Origin: Clostridium lundense DSM 17049
GTDB lineage: Bacteria; Bacillota; Clostridia; Clostridiales; Clostridiaceae
Length of the DNA stretch: 61,421 bases
Assembly (NCBI RefSeq): GCF_000619945.1
Contig: NZ_JHVC01000023.1
Location: forward strand, 1 to 61,421
Reading direction: 5' to 3'
In this document: positions 44,822-52,001 of the stretch, piece by piece
Numbering within the stretch: position 1 is the stretch's first letter
Layout of the letters: each line of letters begins with the position of its first letter
The notes under the pieces: generated by a model
Databases searched by the model: none
Told to the model about the DNA's origin: nothing
The model's input: only the letters and a program-made list of their open reading frames with translations
Program-made: the position numbers and the translations under genes

Positions 44822-46184
44822 TAGTATAGATTTATCAGATTATTTCTATAAGCCAGAAATTCTTGCAAAGAAAGTTTTAGAAATATATTTTTCTCAAAGA
44901 ATACCTTCTTATCCAATAGATCCTTTTGATATTTTAAAGCAGATGAATGTAGTTTATCAATTCAGGGATTTTAAGGATTTAGAAGGTATTTACATTGTTC
45001 CTGAAGATGAGGATGATATAGCTATTGTAGGTATAAATAACAATAGACCAGTAACAAGGCAAAGATTTACAGCCGCACATGAGCTATGCCATCATTTAAA
45101 AGATAAAAATGAAAGTTCCATATGTCCAATTGATGGAAGAGAAAAAAATCCTATTGAAAAGTATGCTGATAAATTTGCCAGTGAATTATTAATGCCAACA
45201 GAAGAATTAAAAAAACAGGTGTATAGATTTGAAAATAGTGGGTATGTAAGTTTTGAAAATATTATTTATATTGCTGATTACTTTGGCGTAAGTTTTGAAG
45301 CATGTGTGTTTAATATAGCTTATAAACTTAATAAAGTTGAGGGGGACATAGAACCCTCAAAGCTAAAAAAGCGAATAAATAAATTTAAACCTGATAAAAA
45401 GAGAATTGAGCTAGGGCTTAAGAAATATGATTCATCATTATTAAGAAATATAATAAATTCCTACGATTATTTTTACAACAATGAAAGTAAGGCTGTTTGG
45501 TATAAATTCAAGAATGATTTTATTTATAATGAAAATAGACTTGAAGGGGTAAATATTGATAGAGAGGATGTTGCTGAAATTCTAACAGATATTAGAATTT
45601 ATAAGCAAAACAGTGAATATTGCAAATCTGAATACAAAGATATAATTGAAGTTGTTGGACATGCATCTATCTATGATTTTTTACTAGAAACAGAAGAAAC
45701 AATTAGCATCTTTAAACTTTTAAAGCTACATACTATGCTTTTTCAATTTGCACCATACCCAGAAGCAGCAGGGAAAATAAGAAACTCAAATAATTTTGTT
45801 ACAGAAGCAAAATTTGAAACAGTTGACTATAATAATATAATTAATGAGCTGTTAAAACTAGAAGAAAAGTTAAAGGAATTAATAAATAAAATGAATAGTA
45901 TGTCTACCGCAGAATATGTAGAAGAAGCTGTAAAAATCCATCATAGAATAACGGTAATTCATCCATTTATTGACGGAAATGGTAGATGCTCTAGAGTTAT
46001 GTTAAATTGGCTATTTAAGATTAAAGGATTACCTCCTGTTTACTTAAAATATGAAAATAAAGATTATTACTATGAAGCTTTAAAAGAAGCAGATCTAAAT
46101 AATGATTATTCTTATTTATGTGAAGTTTTTTATAGAGAGATACTAAAGTCAATGATTCAATTAAATACTAAATTTAAACTATAA
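44814..46184 (+). CDS. ImmA/IrrE metallopeptidase-Fic domain fusion
   Basis: The protein has 456 residues. The N-terminal third is an ImmA/IrrE peptidase with zinc motif AAHELCHHL (HExxH at about 87-91). The C-terminal half is a Fic domain: inhibitory-helix-like 'ENRLEGVNI' (about 240-248, Glu-Gly kept, Ser replaced) and complete active site HPFIDGNGRCSR (about 383-394). It could cleave the XRE partner and AMPylate or otherwise modify a target when released. The two-enzyme fusion after BREX suggests a toxin-like defence back-up (inference). Confidence 0.9.
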   Translation: MFSSIDLSDYFYKPEILAKKVLEIYFSQRIPSYPIDPFDILKQMNVVYQFRDFKDLEGIYIVPEDEDDIAIVGINNNRPVTRQRFTAAHELCHHLKDKNESSICPIDGREKNPIEKYADKFASELLMPTEELKKQVYRFENSGYVSFENIIYIADYFGVSFEACVFNIAYKLNKVEGDIEPSKLKKRINKFKPDKKRIELGLKKYDSSLLRNIINSYDYFYNNESKAVWYKFKNDFIYNENRLEGVNIDREDVAEILTDIRIYKQNSEYCKSEYKDIIEVVGHASIYDFLLETEETISIFKLLKLHTMLFQFAPYPEAAGKIRNSNNFVTEAKFETVDYNNIINELLKLEEKLKELINKMNSMSTAEYVEEAVKIHHRITVIHPFIDGNGRCSRVMLNWLFKIKGLPPVYLKYENKDYYYEALKEADLNNDYSYLCEVFYREILKSMIQLNTKFKL

Positions 46185-46192
46185 AATATAAA

Positions 46193-46233
46193 AAGCAACA
46201 TCTAAGAATCATTAAAATCAAGAGATGTTGCTT
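46193..46233 (+). terminator. Hairpin downstream of ImmA-Fic gene
   Basis: AAGCAACATCT (46193-46203) pairs perfectly with AGATGTTGCTT (46223-46233). No long U-run follows, so it may be a weak terminator or mRNA-end hairpin. Confidence 0.5.
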
Positions 46234-46272
46234 AAAGGATTATTATTTTATATGTGGAAGTATAACTTTAAT

Positions 46273-46302
46273 AATATTTCCAATTATTTCCGATTATTTC
46301 CG
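46273..46302. repeat. Three 10-bp direct repeats of ATTATTTCC type
   Basis: Units ATATTTCCA, ATTATTTCCG (46283-46292) and ATTATTTCCG (46293-46302) recur at a 10-bp step, one helical turn. They lie downstream of the convergent ImmA-Fic and minus-strand XRE genes. Possible protein-binding array or slippage product. Confidence 0.5.
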
Positions 46303-46375
46303 ATTCGTGATTTGAACACTTATATAGAAGAGAAGCAATTTTAGTAGTCTCTTTAACTAACTGAGAATTATTATC

Positions 46376-46588
46376 TCAAAAAACTAAATAGTCAATAGAG
46401 CTATGAAGATTTTTAGATATGTTAACTAAACTATCCATGCTCATTTTTCTTTCTATTCTTTCAATTTCACCAACATAAACAGGAGAAAGACCGATAAGCT
46501 CTGCAAATTTTTCTCTTGATATTCCTAATAATTCACGTTCAAAACGAATTCTTTCACCGATAATTTTATAATCAGGTTCATATTTCAT
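46376..46588 (-). CDS. XRE-family regulator (short)
   Basis: The protein has 70 residues, a lone Cro/C1 helix-turn-helix ('RFERELLGISREKFAELIGLS' cut at about 14-34, then 'YVGEIERIERKMSMDSL'). A GGAGGAG-type RBS lies just upstream on the minus strand. It lies downstream of the recombinase on the same strand (103-bp gap), so a leftward transcript from the invertible segment could reach it. Confidence 0.82.
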   Translation of the reverse strand: MKYEPDYKIIGERIRFERELLGISREKFAELIGLSPVYVGEIERIERKMSMDSLVNISKNLHSSIDYLVF

Positions 46589-46690
46589 TTAAATCTCCTC
46601 CTGTAATTACTTTACAAGAGTAAAAAGAATATAAAAATAAGCTATATGTATACAAAATATATATGCATATAGCTTATTTGACATTAGGCA

Positions 46691-47287
46691 TTATACTATT
46701 TCGGTTTTACCTTCTAATTTGGCATACATTTTTTCTTGCTGCTTAGTTGTAAATTGAAAATATATTTCAGTATTTGAAACAGATTTATGACCTAACCACC
46801 ACTGCAATTCTTTTATATCCATATCGCATTCAGCTAGATGAACAGCAGTAGTATGTTTAAGTGCGTGAAAATGATGTTTCGATTTATCTTCTATATTTGC
46901 TAATGAGCAATATTTTTTCATTAAATAATTTAAAGTTTGTCTTGATATAGGTTTATTTTTTTGACTTTTAAAAAGTATTTCAGATGTTGATGAAATCCCA
47001 TTTTTCTGAATATATTTGTTTAAAATATGTTTTGTTTTTTCATCTAATCTTATAGTATTATTATTACTTCCTTTTAAGCGTTTACAGTAGATTTCACCTT
47101 TATTTATATTATAATCTTCAAGTTTTAAAAGTGAAATTTCAGAAGCTCGTAATCCGCATCTATATGCTAATCTAAATATTGCCAAATCACGTAAAGAATG
47201 AGATGAATTTAAACTTTCAATAGAATTAAAAAGTGCAATTGCTTCATTTTGAGTTAAATATTTAATTTTAGTTTCTGTGTTTCTCAT
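46691..47287 (-). CDS. Small FimB-type tyrosine recombinase
   Basis: The protein has 198 residues, the catalytic domain alone, the size of FimB/FimE and other inversion recombinases and without the arm- and core-binding N-terminal domain of phage integrases. Catalytic residues: Arg in CGLRASEIS, His and Lys in HALKHTTAVHL (Lys replaces the usual Arg of HxxR), 'WWLGHKS' and Tyr in NTEIYFQFT. The RBS AAGGAG is 11 nt ahead of ATG 47287. Perfect 19-bp inverted repeats begin 37 bp upstream of the start, so its likely job is to flip that segment rather than to integrate the element (inference). Confidence 0.88.
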   Translation of the reverse strand: MRNTETKIKYLTQNEAIALFNSIESLNSSHSLRDLAIFRLAYRCGLRASEISLLKLEDYNINKGEIYCKRLKGSNNNTIRLDEKTKHILNKYIQKNGISSTSEILFKSQKNKPISRQTLNYLMKKYCSLANIEDKSKHHFHALKHTTAVHLAECDMDIKELQWWLGHKSVSNTEIYFQFTTKQQEKMYAKLEGKTEIV

Positions 47288-47323
47288 TATGTTACATTCT
47301 CCTTAGTGAAATAATGATACAAT

Positions 47324-47509
47324 ATAAATATTTTGTACAATTATAGTAATTATTATAAAAGAAAAACCAGTAAAAATTACGCTATTTTTGTAATTATATT
47401 ACAAGATAACCCACAATATCTTTTATTTATACCAAATATTAGCTATAATAAAAACAATACTTGCATAGTATGGAATTTGTATTATAATAAAATTGTACAA
47501 AATATTTAT
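47324..47509. repeat. 19-bp perfect inverted repeats flanking 148 bp: candidate invertible switch
   Basis: ATAAATATTTTGTACAATT (47324-47342) is the exact reverse complement of 47491-47509. Each arm contains the 8-bp palindrome TTGTACAA. The 148 bp between holds a promoter (47461-47488) but no credible gene. The adjacent FimB-sized recombinase supports site-specific inversion. The rest of the 408-bp gap (47288-47695) is AT-rich and has no gene. Confidence 0.75.
47461..47488 (+). promoter_or_regulatory. Promoter inside the candidate invertible segment
   Basis: TTGCAT (47461-47466), 16 bp, TATAAT (47483-47488), ending 2 bp before the right inverted repeat. In the shown orientation it fires rightward, antisense to the XRE gene at 47696-48019. 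After inversion its -10 would lie at 47345-47350 on the minus strand, about 50 nt ahead of the recombinase start codon. Confidence 0.65.
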
Positions 47510-47676
47510 TCTGTTCCAATAAATAATATAATTATTTATTTTAAAAGTCAAAAAATAACATTTATTATAAATAATTAGATAGAATAAATGAAAATATATA
47601 AACTGTAAGTTATAAAAAATCCAGAGTACCGTAAAATGAAATCAGTAAAATATTGGATAATTGTTAAGTTGAAAAT

Positions 47677-47714
47677 AGCTGTTATCAAATAATTCTTAAG
47701 ATTTGACAACAGCT
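47677..47714. terminator. Bidirectional terminator over the XRE stop codon
   Basis: AGCTGTTATCAAA (47677-47689) pairs with TTTGACAACAGCT (47702-47714), one A/C mismatch or wobble, flanked by AAAAT and TTTTAT. It would end the minus-strand XRE transcript and also block rightward read-through from the invertible promoter. Confidence 0.7.
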
Positions 47715-48019
47715 TTTATAAGTTCATAAATTAATTTTTTCTTCTTGATGCTACACTTGCTAATTAACTCAGCAATTTCTGAATCTAAATAATTATTTGA
47801 TTCCTCATCAATACCTGTAAGTAAAAAGGATATAGGGATATTAAGAATGGTCGATATTTTATAAAGCATTTCTAAATTTATTTTAGTTGTACCACGTTCA
47901 ATTTTGCTTATATAAACATTTGATACATCAAGCATCTCTGATAGTTGATTTTGAGTAATATTTTGTTGGTTACGATAATTTTTAATTCTTAAGCCAATTA
48001 ATGTATAATCTAAATTCAT
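47696..48019 (-). CDS. XRE-family regulator
   Basis: The protein has 107 residues from ATG 48019, after GGGTG; an ATG at 48025 is equally in frame. Cro/C1 helix-turn-helix ('RNQQNITQNQLSEMLDVSNVYISKIE' split at about 15-40), then a helical tail. It is divergent from the histidine kinase gene. The inverted repeat TTAACAT-N9-ATGTTAA between them is a likely operator. A rightward antisense transcript from the invertible promoter could affect it. Confidence 0.85.
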   Translation of the reverse strand: MNLDYTLIGLRIKNYRNQQNITQNQLSEMLDVSNVYISKIERGTTKINLEMLYKISTILNIPISFLLTGIDEESNNYLDSEIAELISKCSIKKKKLIYELIKAVVKS

Positions 48020-48077
48020 TTTCATCACCCAAAAATAATATATCAATAAGCTGTTAATGAATACAGAAGCCAATAAG

Positions 48078-48100
48078 TTAACATTGAACTAATATGTTAA
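48078..48100. promoter_or_regulatory. Inverted-repeat operator between XRE and histidine kinase genes
   Basis: TTAACAT (48078-48084) and ATGTTAA (48094-48100) are perfect inverted copies with 9 bp between, placed 59 bp upstream of the XRE start. Spacing suits an XRE dimer. Confidence 0.5.
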
Positions 48101-48186
48101 ATTTGATACAATTATAACTAATACAAATATAGAAAACAGGGTTGATTGACTAAGACAAGTTAATATTATAGTAGAAGGTGAGTCTA

Positions 48187-48876
48187 TTGATATATAATAG
48201 TGAAAAATCAATGATAGTGTCTAAAATCATTCACGATATTAAAAATCCTATAAATGGGATAATGGGTTTTTTACAACTTCTTGAAGATACTACTTTAAAT
48301 AATCAACAATTAGAATATGTTAATTATATAAAAGAATGTGCTGATCTAATTTTAACTATTACAAATAATCTGTTAGATTTAGCTAAATTGGAATCAAATA
48401 AAATTGAGTTAGAAGAAATTACATTTAATTTATATGATATAATAGAAAGATCTATAAAACCTTTTAGCGTGAAGATAAATGAAAAGAAATTAAAATTAGA
48501 AGTAATTATTGATTCAGATGTGCCTTTCTTTGTTATAGGCGACCCAACTAGGCTCACCCAAGTGATAATGAACTTAATGAGTAATGCTATTAAATTTACT
48601 AATGAAGGGAAAATTTTGCTAAAAATTAGTATTGACAATAATTATATCATTAATAATAAAATAATCTTTGTTGTAGAAGATACAGGGATAGGAATGACGG
48701 AGGAAGCAATAAATAAAATATTTAAACCTTTTACACAAGCAGATAAATCTATAACACGTAATTTTGGTGGTACTGGACTTGGACTTGCAATTTGTAAGGA
48801 ACTTGTAGAAATTATGGGTGGAGAAATAAAAGTAAAGAGTTATAAAGGAAGGGGTACAAAATTTACATTTCAGTAA
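48187..48876 (+). CDS. Sensorless histidine kinase
   Basis: The protein has 229 residues from TTG 48187, after AAGGTGAG; GTG 48178 overlaps that RBS. It consists of only HisKA and HATPase_c domains: H-box HDIKNPINGI (His about 16), N-box 'NLMSNAIKFT', G1 DTGIGM, F-box and G2 GGTGLGLAI. No membrane helix, PAS or receiver is present, and no response regulator gene lies nearby. It precedes the chemoreceptor gene by 44 bp; together they may form a signal unit, or this may be the remnant of a larger hybrid kinase. Confidence 0.87.
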   Translation: MIYNSEKSMIVSKIIHDIKNPINGIMGFLQLLEDTTLNNQQLEYVNYIKECADLILTITNNLLDLAKLESNKIELEEITFNLYDIIERSIKPFSVKINEKKLKLEVIIDSDVPFFVIGDPTRLTQVIMNLMSNAIKFTNEGKILLKISIDNNYIINNKIIFVVEDTGIGMTEEAINKIFKPFTQADKSITRNFGGTGLGLAICKELVEIMGGEIKVKSYKGRGTKFTFQ

Positions 48877-48920
48877 AGTTAAAAATAGTATAAAATTTTG
48901 TATTGGATGGGGGATAGAAA

Positions 48921-50639
48921 ATGTTAAATAATCTTAAAGTAAGAACAAAAATAGTTACTATGGTATTATTTATAGGTGTTTTATTTTTTATAATAGGTTC
49001 TATGATGTATGTAAATATTAGAAGTTTGAAGTCAAAACTAGATTCAATGTATAACAATAATTTAGTATCGATACAAAGTTTAAACGATGCTAGAGCGCAA
49101 CAAGAAGCTGTAGAAGCAGATATTTATTATATTATGCTTCATACTAATGACAAAGAAGCGCAAAATAAAAAATTAAAGGATATTGAAGAAAGAAAGGAAA
49201 AATTCAACAAATCAATTGAAACTTATAAAAAAACAGAACTTGATAAATATGAAACTGATCTCTTGCCAACTCTTGAAAGTAATATGCAAAAATATAGAGA
49301 TGGGAGAGAAAGTGCTATAAAACTTGCTCTTGAAGGTAAACAACAAGAAGCTATTAAAGAATTTGATAAAGTAGAAAATGTATTATTGGAAGTTGAAAAT
49401 AATTTAAGAGACCTATCTGATTATAACGTTAAAGATGGAGAAAATACAATCAAAAATAAACAATTGGAATATAACAAAACGATGTTAGTATTAAATATTA
49501 TTATTTTCTTTGCAATCCTTTTTGCAACTATAGCAGTTTATGTTATATCACGAAATATAGTAAACCCCTTAACACTTGCTGTAAATCATTTAAATGTTAT
49601 GGCTACAGGTGATTTTTCAACGGAGGCACCAGAAAAATTCACAAAAAGAAAAGATGAAATGGGTGAGATTGCACAAGCTATAAGCAGGACTCAAAATTCA
49701 CTTAAAGAGTTAGTTTTAAATATAACTTTTGAAGCTGATAATATTGAAAATATAGTTGGAAATGTTAAAAATAGTATTAATAATTTAGATAATGATGTAG
49801 AAGAAGTATCAGCAACTACAGAAGAGCTTTCAGCAAGCACGGAAGAAACAGCAGCTTCAGCAGAAGAAATGGCAGCAACCTCTGGGGAAATGGAGAGAGC
49901 GGTTAGTTCTGTAGCACAAAAGTCTGAGGAAGGTGCGGGGAAAGCTACAGGAATAAGTGAAAAAGCTAAAAATATTATGCTTACATCAGAAAATAATCAA
50001 AGAGAAACAGAAAGAATGTTTAAAGAAACAGAAAAAGCACTAAAGCAATCTATAGAAAAAGCAAAAGCAGTAGAACAAATAAATGTTTTAGCAGATTCAA
50101 TACTTCAAATAACCTCCCAAACTAATTTACTTGCTTTAAATGCAGCTATAGAAGCAGCAAGAGCAGGGGAAGCAGGCAGAGGATTTAGTGTAGTAGCAGA
50201 AGAAATAAGAAAACTTGCAGAACAGTCTAGTGAAACTATAAATAAAATCCAAAGCACTACAGGAATTATATTATCTTCCGTTAACGATTTAACATCAAAT
50301 TCTAGTAATATGTTAAACTTTATTGAAAATAGAGTTTTAAAAGATTACGAAACTTTAGTAGAAACAAGTAAAGAATACAATGATGATGCACTATATTATA
50401 AAGATTTTTCTACAGATTTAAGTGCAACTTCAGAAGAACTATTAGCATCAGTACAAGATATTCTAAAAACTATTGATGGAGTTGCAGGAGCAGCAAGTGA
50501 AGGAGCTGGAGCAACTACAGATATAGCAAATAGGGTGCAAGAAGTAAATACTAAATCTAATGAAGTTTTAGGAGAAGCTTTAAAAGCAAAAGAAAGTGCA
50601 GAAAAATTAAAAATGGAAGTTTCTAAGTTTAAGTTATAG
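48921..50639 (+). CDS. Methyl-accepting chemotaxis protein
   Basis: The protein has 572 residues. The first membrane helix is at about 13-33, a four-helix-bundle ligand domain at about 34-185, and the second helix at about 190-210. A HAMP domain follows, then a long signalling coiled coil with the conserved hairpin QTNLLALNAAIEAARAGEAG (about 396-415) and Gln/Glu methylation-type sites. It would feed CheA/CheW of the host. RBS GGGGG at 48909-48913. Presence on a mobile region is unusual but not unknown. Confidence 0.93.
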   Translation: MLNNLKVRTKIVTMVLFIGVLFFIIGSMMYVNIRSLKSKLDSMYNNNLVSIQSLNDARAQQEAVEADIYYIMLHTNDKEAQNKKLKDIEERKEKFNKSIETYKKTELDKYETDLLPTLESNMQKYRDGRESAIKLALEGKQQEAIKEFDKVENVLLEVENNLRDLSDYNVKDGENTIKNKQLEYNKTMLVLNIIIFFAILFATIAVYVISRNIVNPLTLAVNHLNVMATGDFSTEAPEKFTKRKDEMGEIAQAISRTQNSLKELVLNITFEADNIENIVGNVKNSINNLDNDVEEVSATTEELSASTEETAASAEEMAATSGEMERAVSSVAQKSEEGAGKATGISEKAKNIMLTSENNQRETERMFKETEKALKQSIEKAKAVEQINVLADSILQITSQTNLLALNAAIEAARAGEAGRGFSVVAEEIRKLAEQSSETINKIQSTTGIILSSVNDLTSNSSNMLNFIENRVLKDYETLVETSKEYNDDALYYKDFSTDLSATSEELLASVQDILKTIDGVAGAASEGAGATTDIANRVQEVNTKSNEVLGEALKAKESAEKLKMEVSKFKL

Positions 50640-50831
50640 TCTTTAGCATAAAAAACAAGTATAATGTAAATAAGTGGGGCTGTTGCAAAACTAACTTTGT
50701 AAATAGAATAAATTCATTTGAGATGCTTACAGTATTAAAATGAACAAACTTGTAAGTTAAAAATGTTTAGTTTGAGTATAGAAAAAAAGCATTATTATAA
50801 AGCAAAAAACAAGGAAAATCCACAAAAAAGA

Positions 50832-50993
50832 GCCATTTTAATGGCACTAGGGGAGCTTTGCATGAGTTAGATGTTTCAACGTGCGAGTAGCACAGCCAGT
50901 AACAGAGCCTTATAGGCGCAGAGCAAGCCACCAGTTTTACTGGTGGTCCTGACTTATTGAAATAAAAAATGTGAATTCCGAAGAACTCACATT
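50832..50993 (+). ncRNA. Possible structured RNA in the IS1182 leader
   Basis: Five hairpins occur in a row: GCCATT/AATGGC (50832-50845), GTGC-GAGTA-GCAC (50881-50893), GCC-TTATA-GGC (50907-50917), CCACCAG-TTTTA-CTGGTGG (50928-50946) and an 11-bp AATGTGAATTC/GAACTCACATT with CGAA loop (50968-50993). Loops of conserved size and higher GC than surroundings suggest a folded RNA. No known class recognised; the last stem lies 18 bp from the transposase ATG and could control its translation. Confidence 0.4.
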
Positions 50994-51010
50994 AATTGTA
51001 TAATTAAATT

Positions 51011-51910
51011 ATGCTAATAAATAAATCATACATTAAAGATTATAATGAGTTTAATGATAATTTTCAACTTATATTACCATTAAATTTAGAAAATTTAATA
51101 CCAGAAGATGATTCTGTCCGCTTGCTAAGCCATGTATTGGAGGGATTAGATTACAGTAAGTTGTATAAGGCGTACTCTTCCGTTGGAAGAAAACCGGCAG
51201 TGGAACCTAAAATCATGTTCAAAATAATATCGTATGCTTATTCTCAAAATATTTATTCAAGCAGAAAAATCGAAAAAGCATGCAAAAGAGATATAAATTT
51301 CAAGTGGTTACTTCAATGTTATAAGGTACCCGATCATGCTACAATCAGTAGATTTCGTAAAGACTACATTTCAAATGAGGTAATTGAAGATTTATTTTAT
51401 CAACAAGTTAATTATTTAGCTAATCAAAATGAAATACTATTTGAAAATGCATTTATTGATGGTACTAAAATCGAAGCGAATGCCAATCGTTATACTTTTG
51501 TTTGGAAAAAAGCTATTTTAAAAAATGAGGGTAAAATGTTTGATAAAATTCTTGTTCTCTTAGAAACTATTAATCTTGAAGAATTGAGGCAATTTACTAT
51601 TGAGAAAGAAACAATGATTGATGACATTATTAAAATTCTTCAATGGCTTGAATCTGAAAAAAAGAAAAGAAGCATTGAATTTGTTCATGGAATAGGTAAG
51701 AGAAAAACTAAGATTCAAAAATGGACAGAGCAACTAACGGAATATAAAGAAAGACAAGAAAGATATAATTTTAGTAAAAATCTGTTTTCAAAAAGAAATA
51801 GTTATTCTAAAACTGATCCTGACGCGACTTTCATGCACATGAAAGATGATCATATGAGAAATGGTCAATTAAAGCCAGCATATAATGTACAAATTGCAGT
51901 CGAAAGTGAA
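51011..51910 (+). pseudogene. IS1182-family transposase, 5' part (interrupted)
   Basis: The first 300 codons of an IS1182 transposase, in frame up to the IS66 insertion. The N-terminal DUF772-like region 'LNLENLIPEDDSVRLL' and 'GRKPAVEPKIMFKI', and the first catalytic Asp in FIDGTKIEAN (about 150-159), are present. The reading then runs into IS66 and stops at 52018. The two halves join exactly across one copy of the target (…VESE + YVTG…) to give a 536-residue protein, so the gene was intact before insertion. Confidence 0.9.
51903..51910. repeat. 8-bp target-site duplication of IS66 (left copy)
   Basis: AAAGTGAA at 51903-51910 is repeated at 54538-54545, directly outside the IS66 ends. Eight bases is the usual IS66 target duplication. 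Confidence 0.95.
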
Positions 51911-52001
51911 GTAAGCGTCAAAATTTTGGTACCTATTTTTATAATATTGAACGTATTAAAATATCCTAGTAAGGCAATAATAAGCTTTACTAGGATTAAT
52001 T

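Noticed and set aside
46273..46302. Short direct repeats as a CRISPR array
   Set aside because: Units are 10 bp with no spacers and no cas genes; no CRISPR array was seen anywhere in the window.
46691..47287. Reading the tyrosine recombinase as the integrase of the conjugative element
   Set aside because: It lacks the N-terminal DNA-binding domains, lies mid-region, and sits beside inverted (not direct) repeats; no att-like direct repeats or tRNA gene were seen.
47333..47578. An 81-codon open frame across the invertible segment
   Set aside because: Low-complexity Asn/Tyr/Ile translation, no RBS, and it runs through both inverted repeats; most likely chance in AT-rich DNA.
50832..50993. Assigning the IS1182 leader to a known riboswitch such as c-di-GMP or twister-like RNA
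   Set aside because: None of the consensus core sequences of these classes could be matched by eye.
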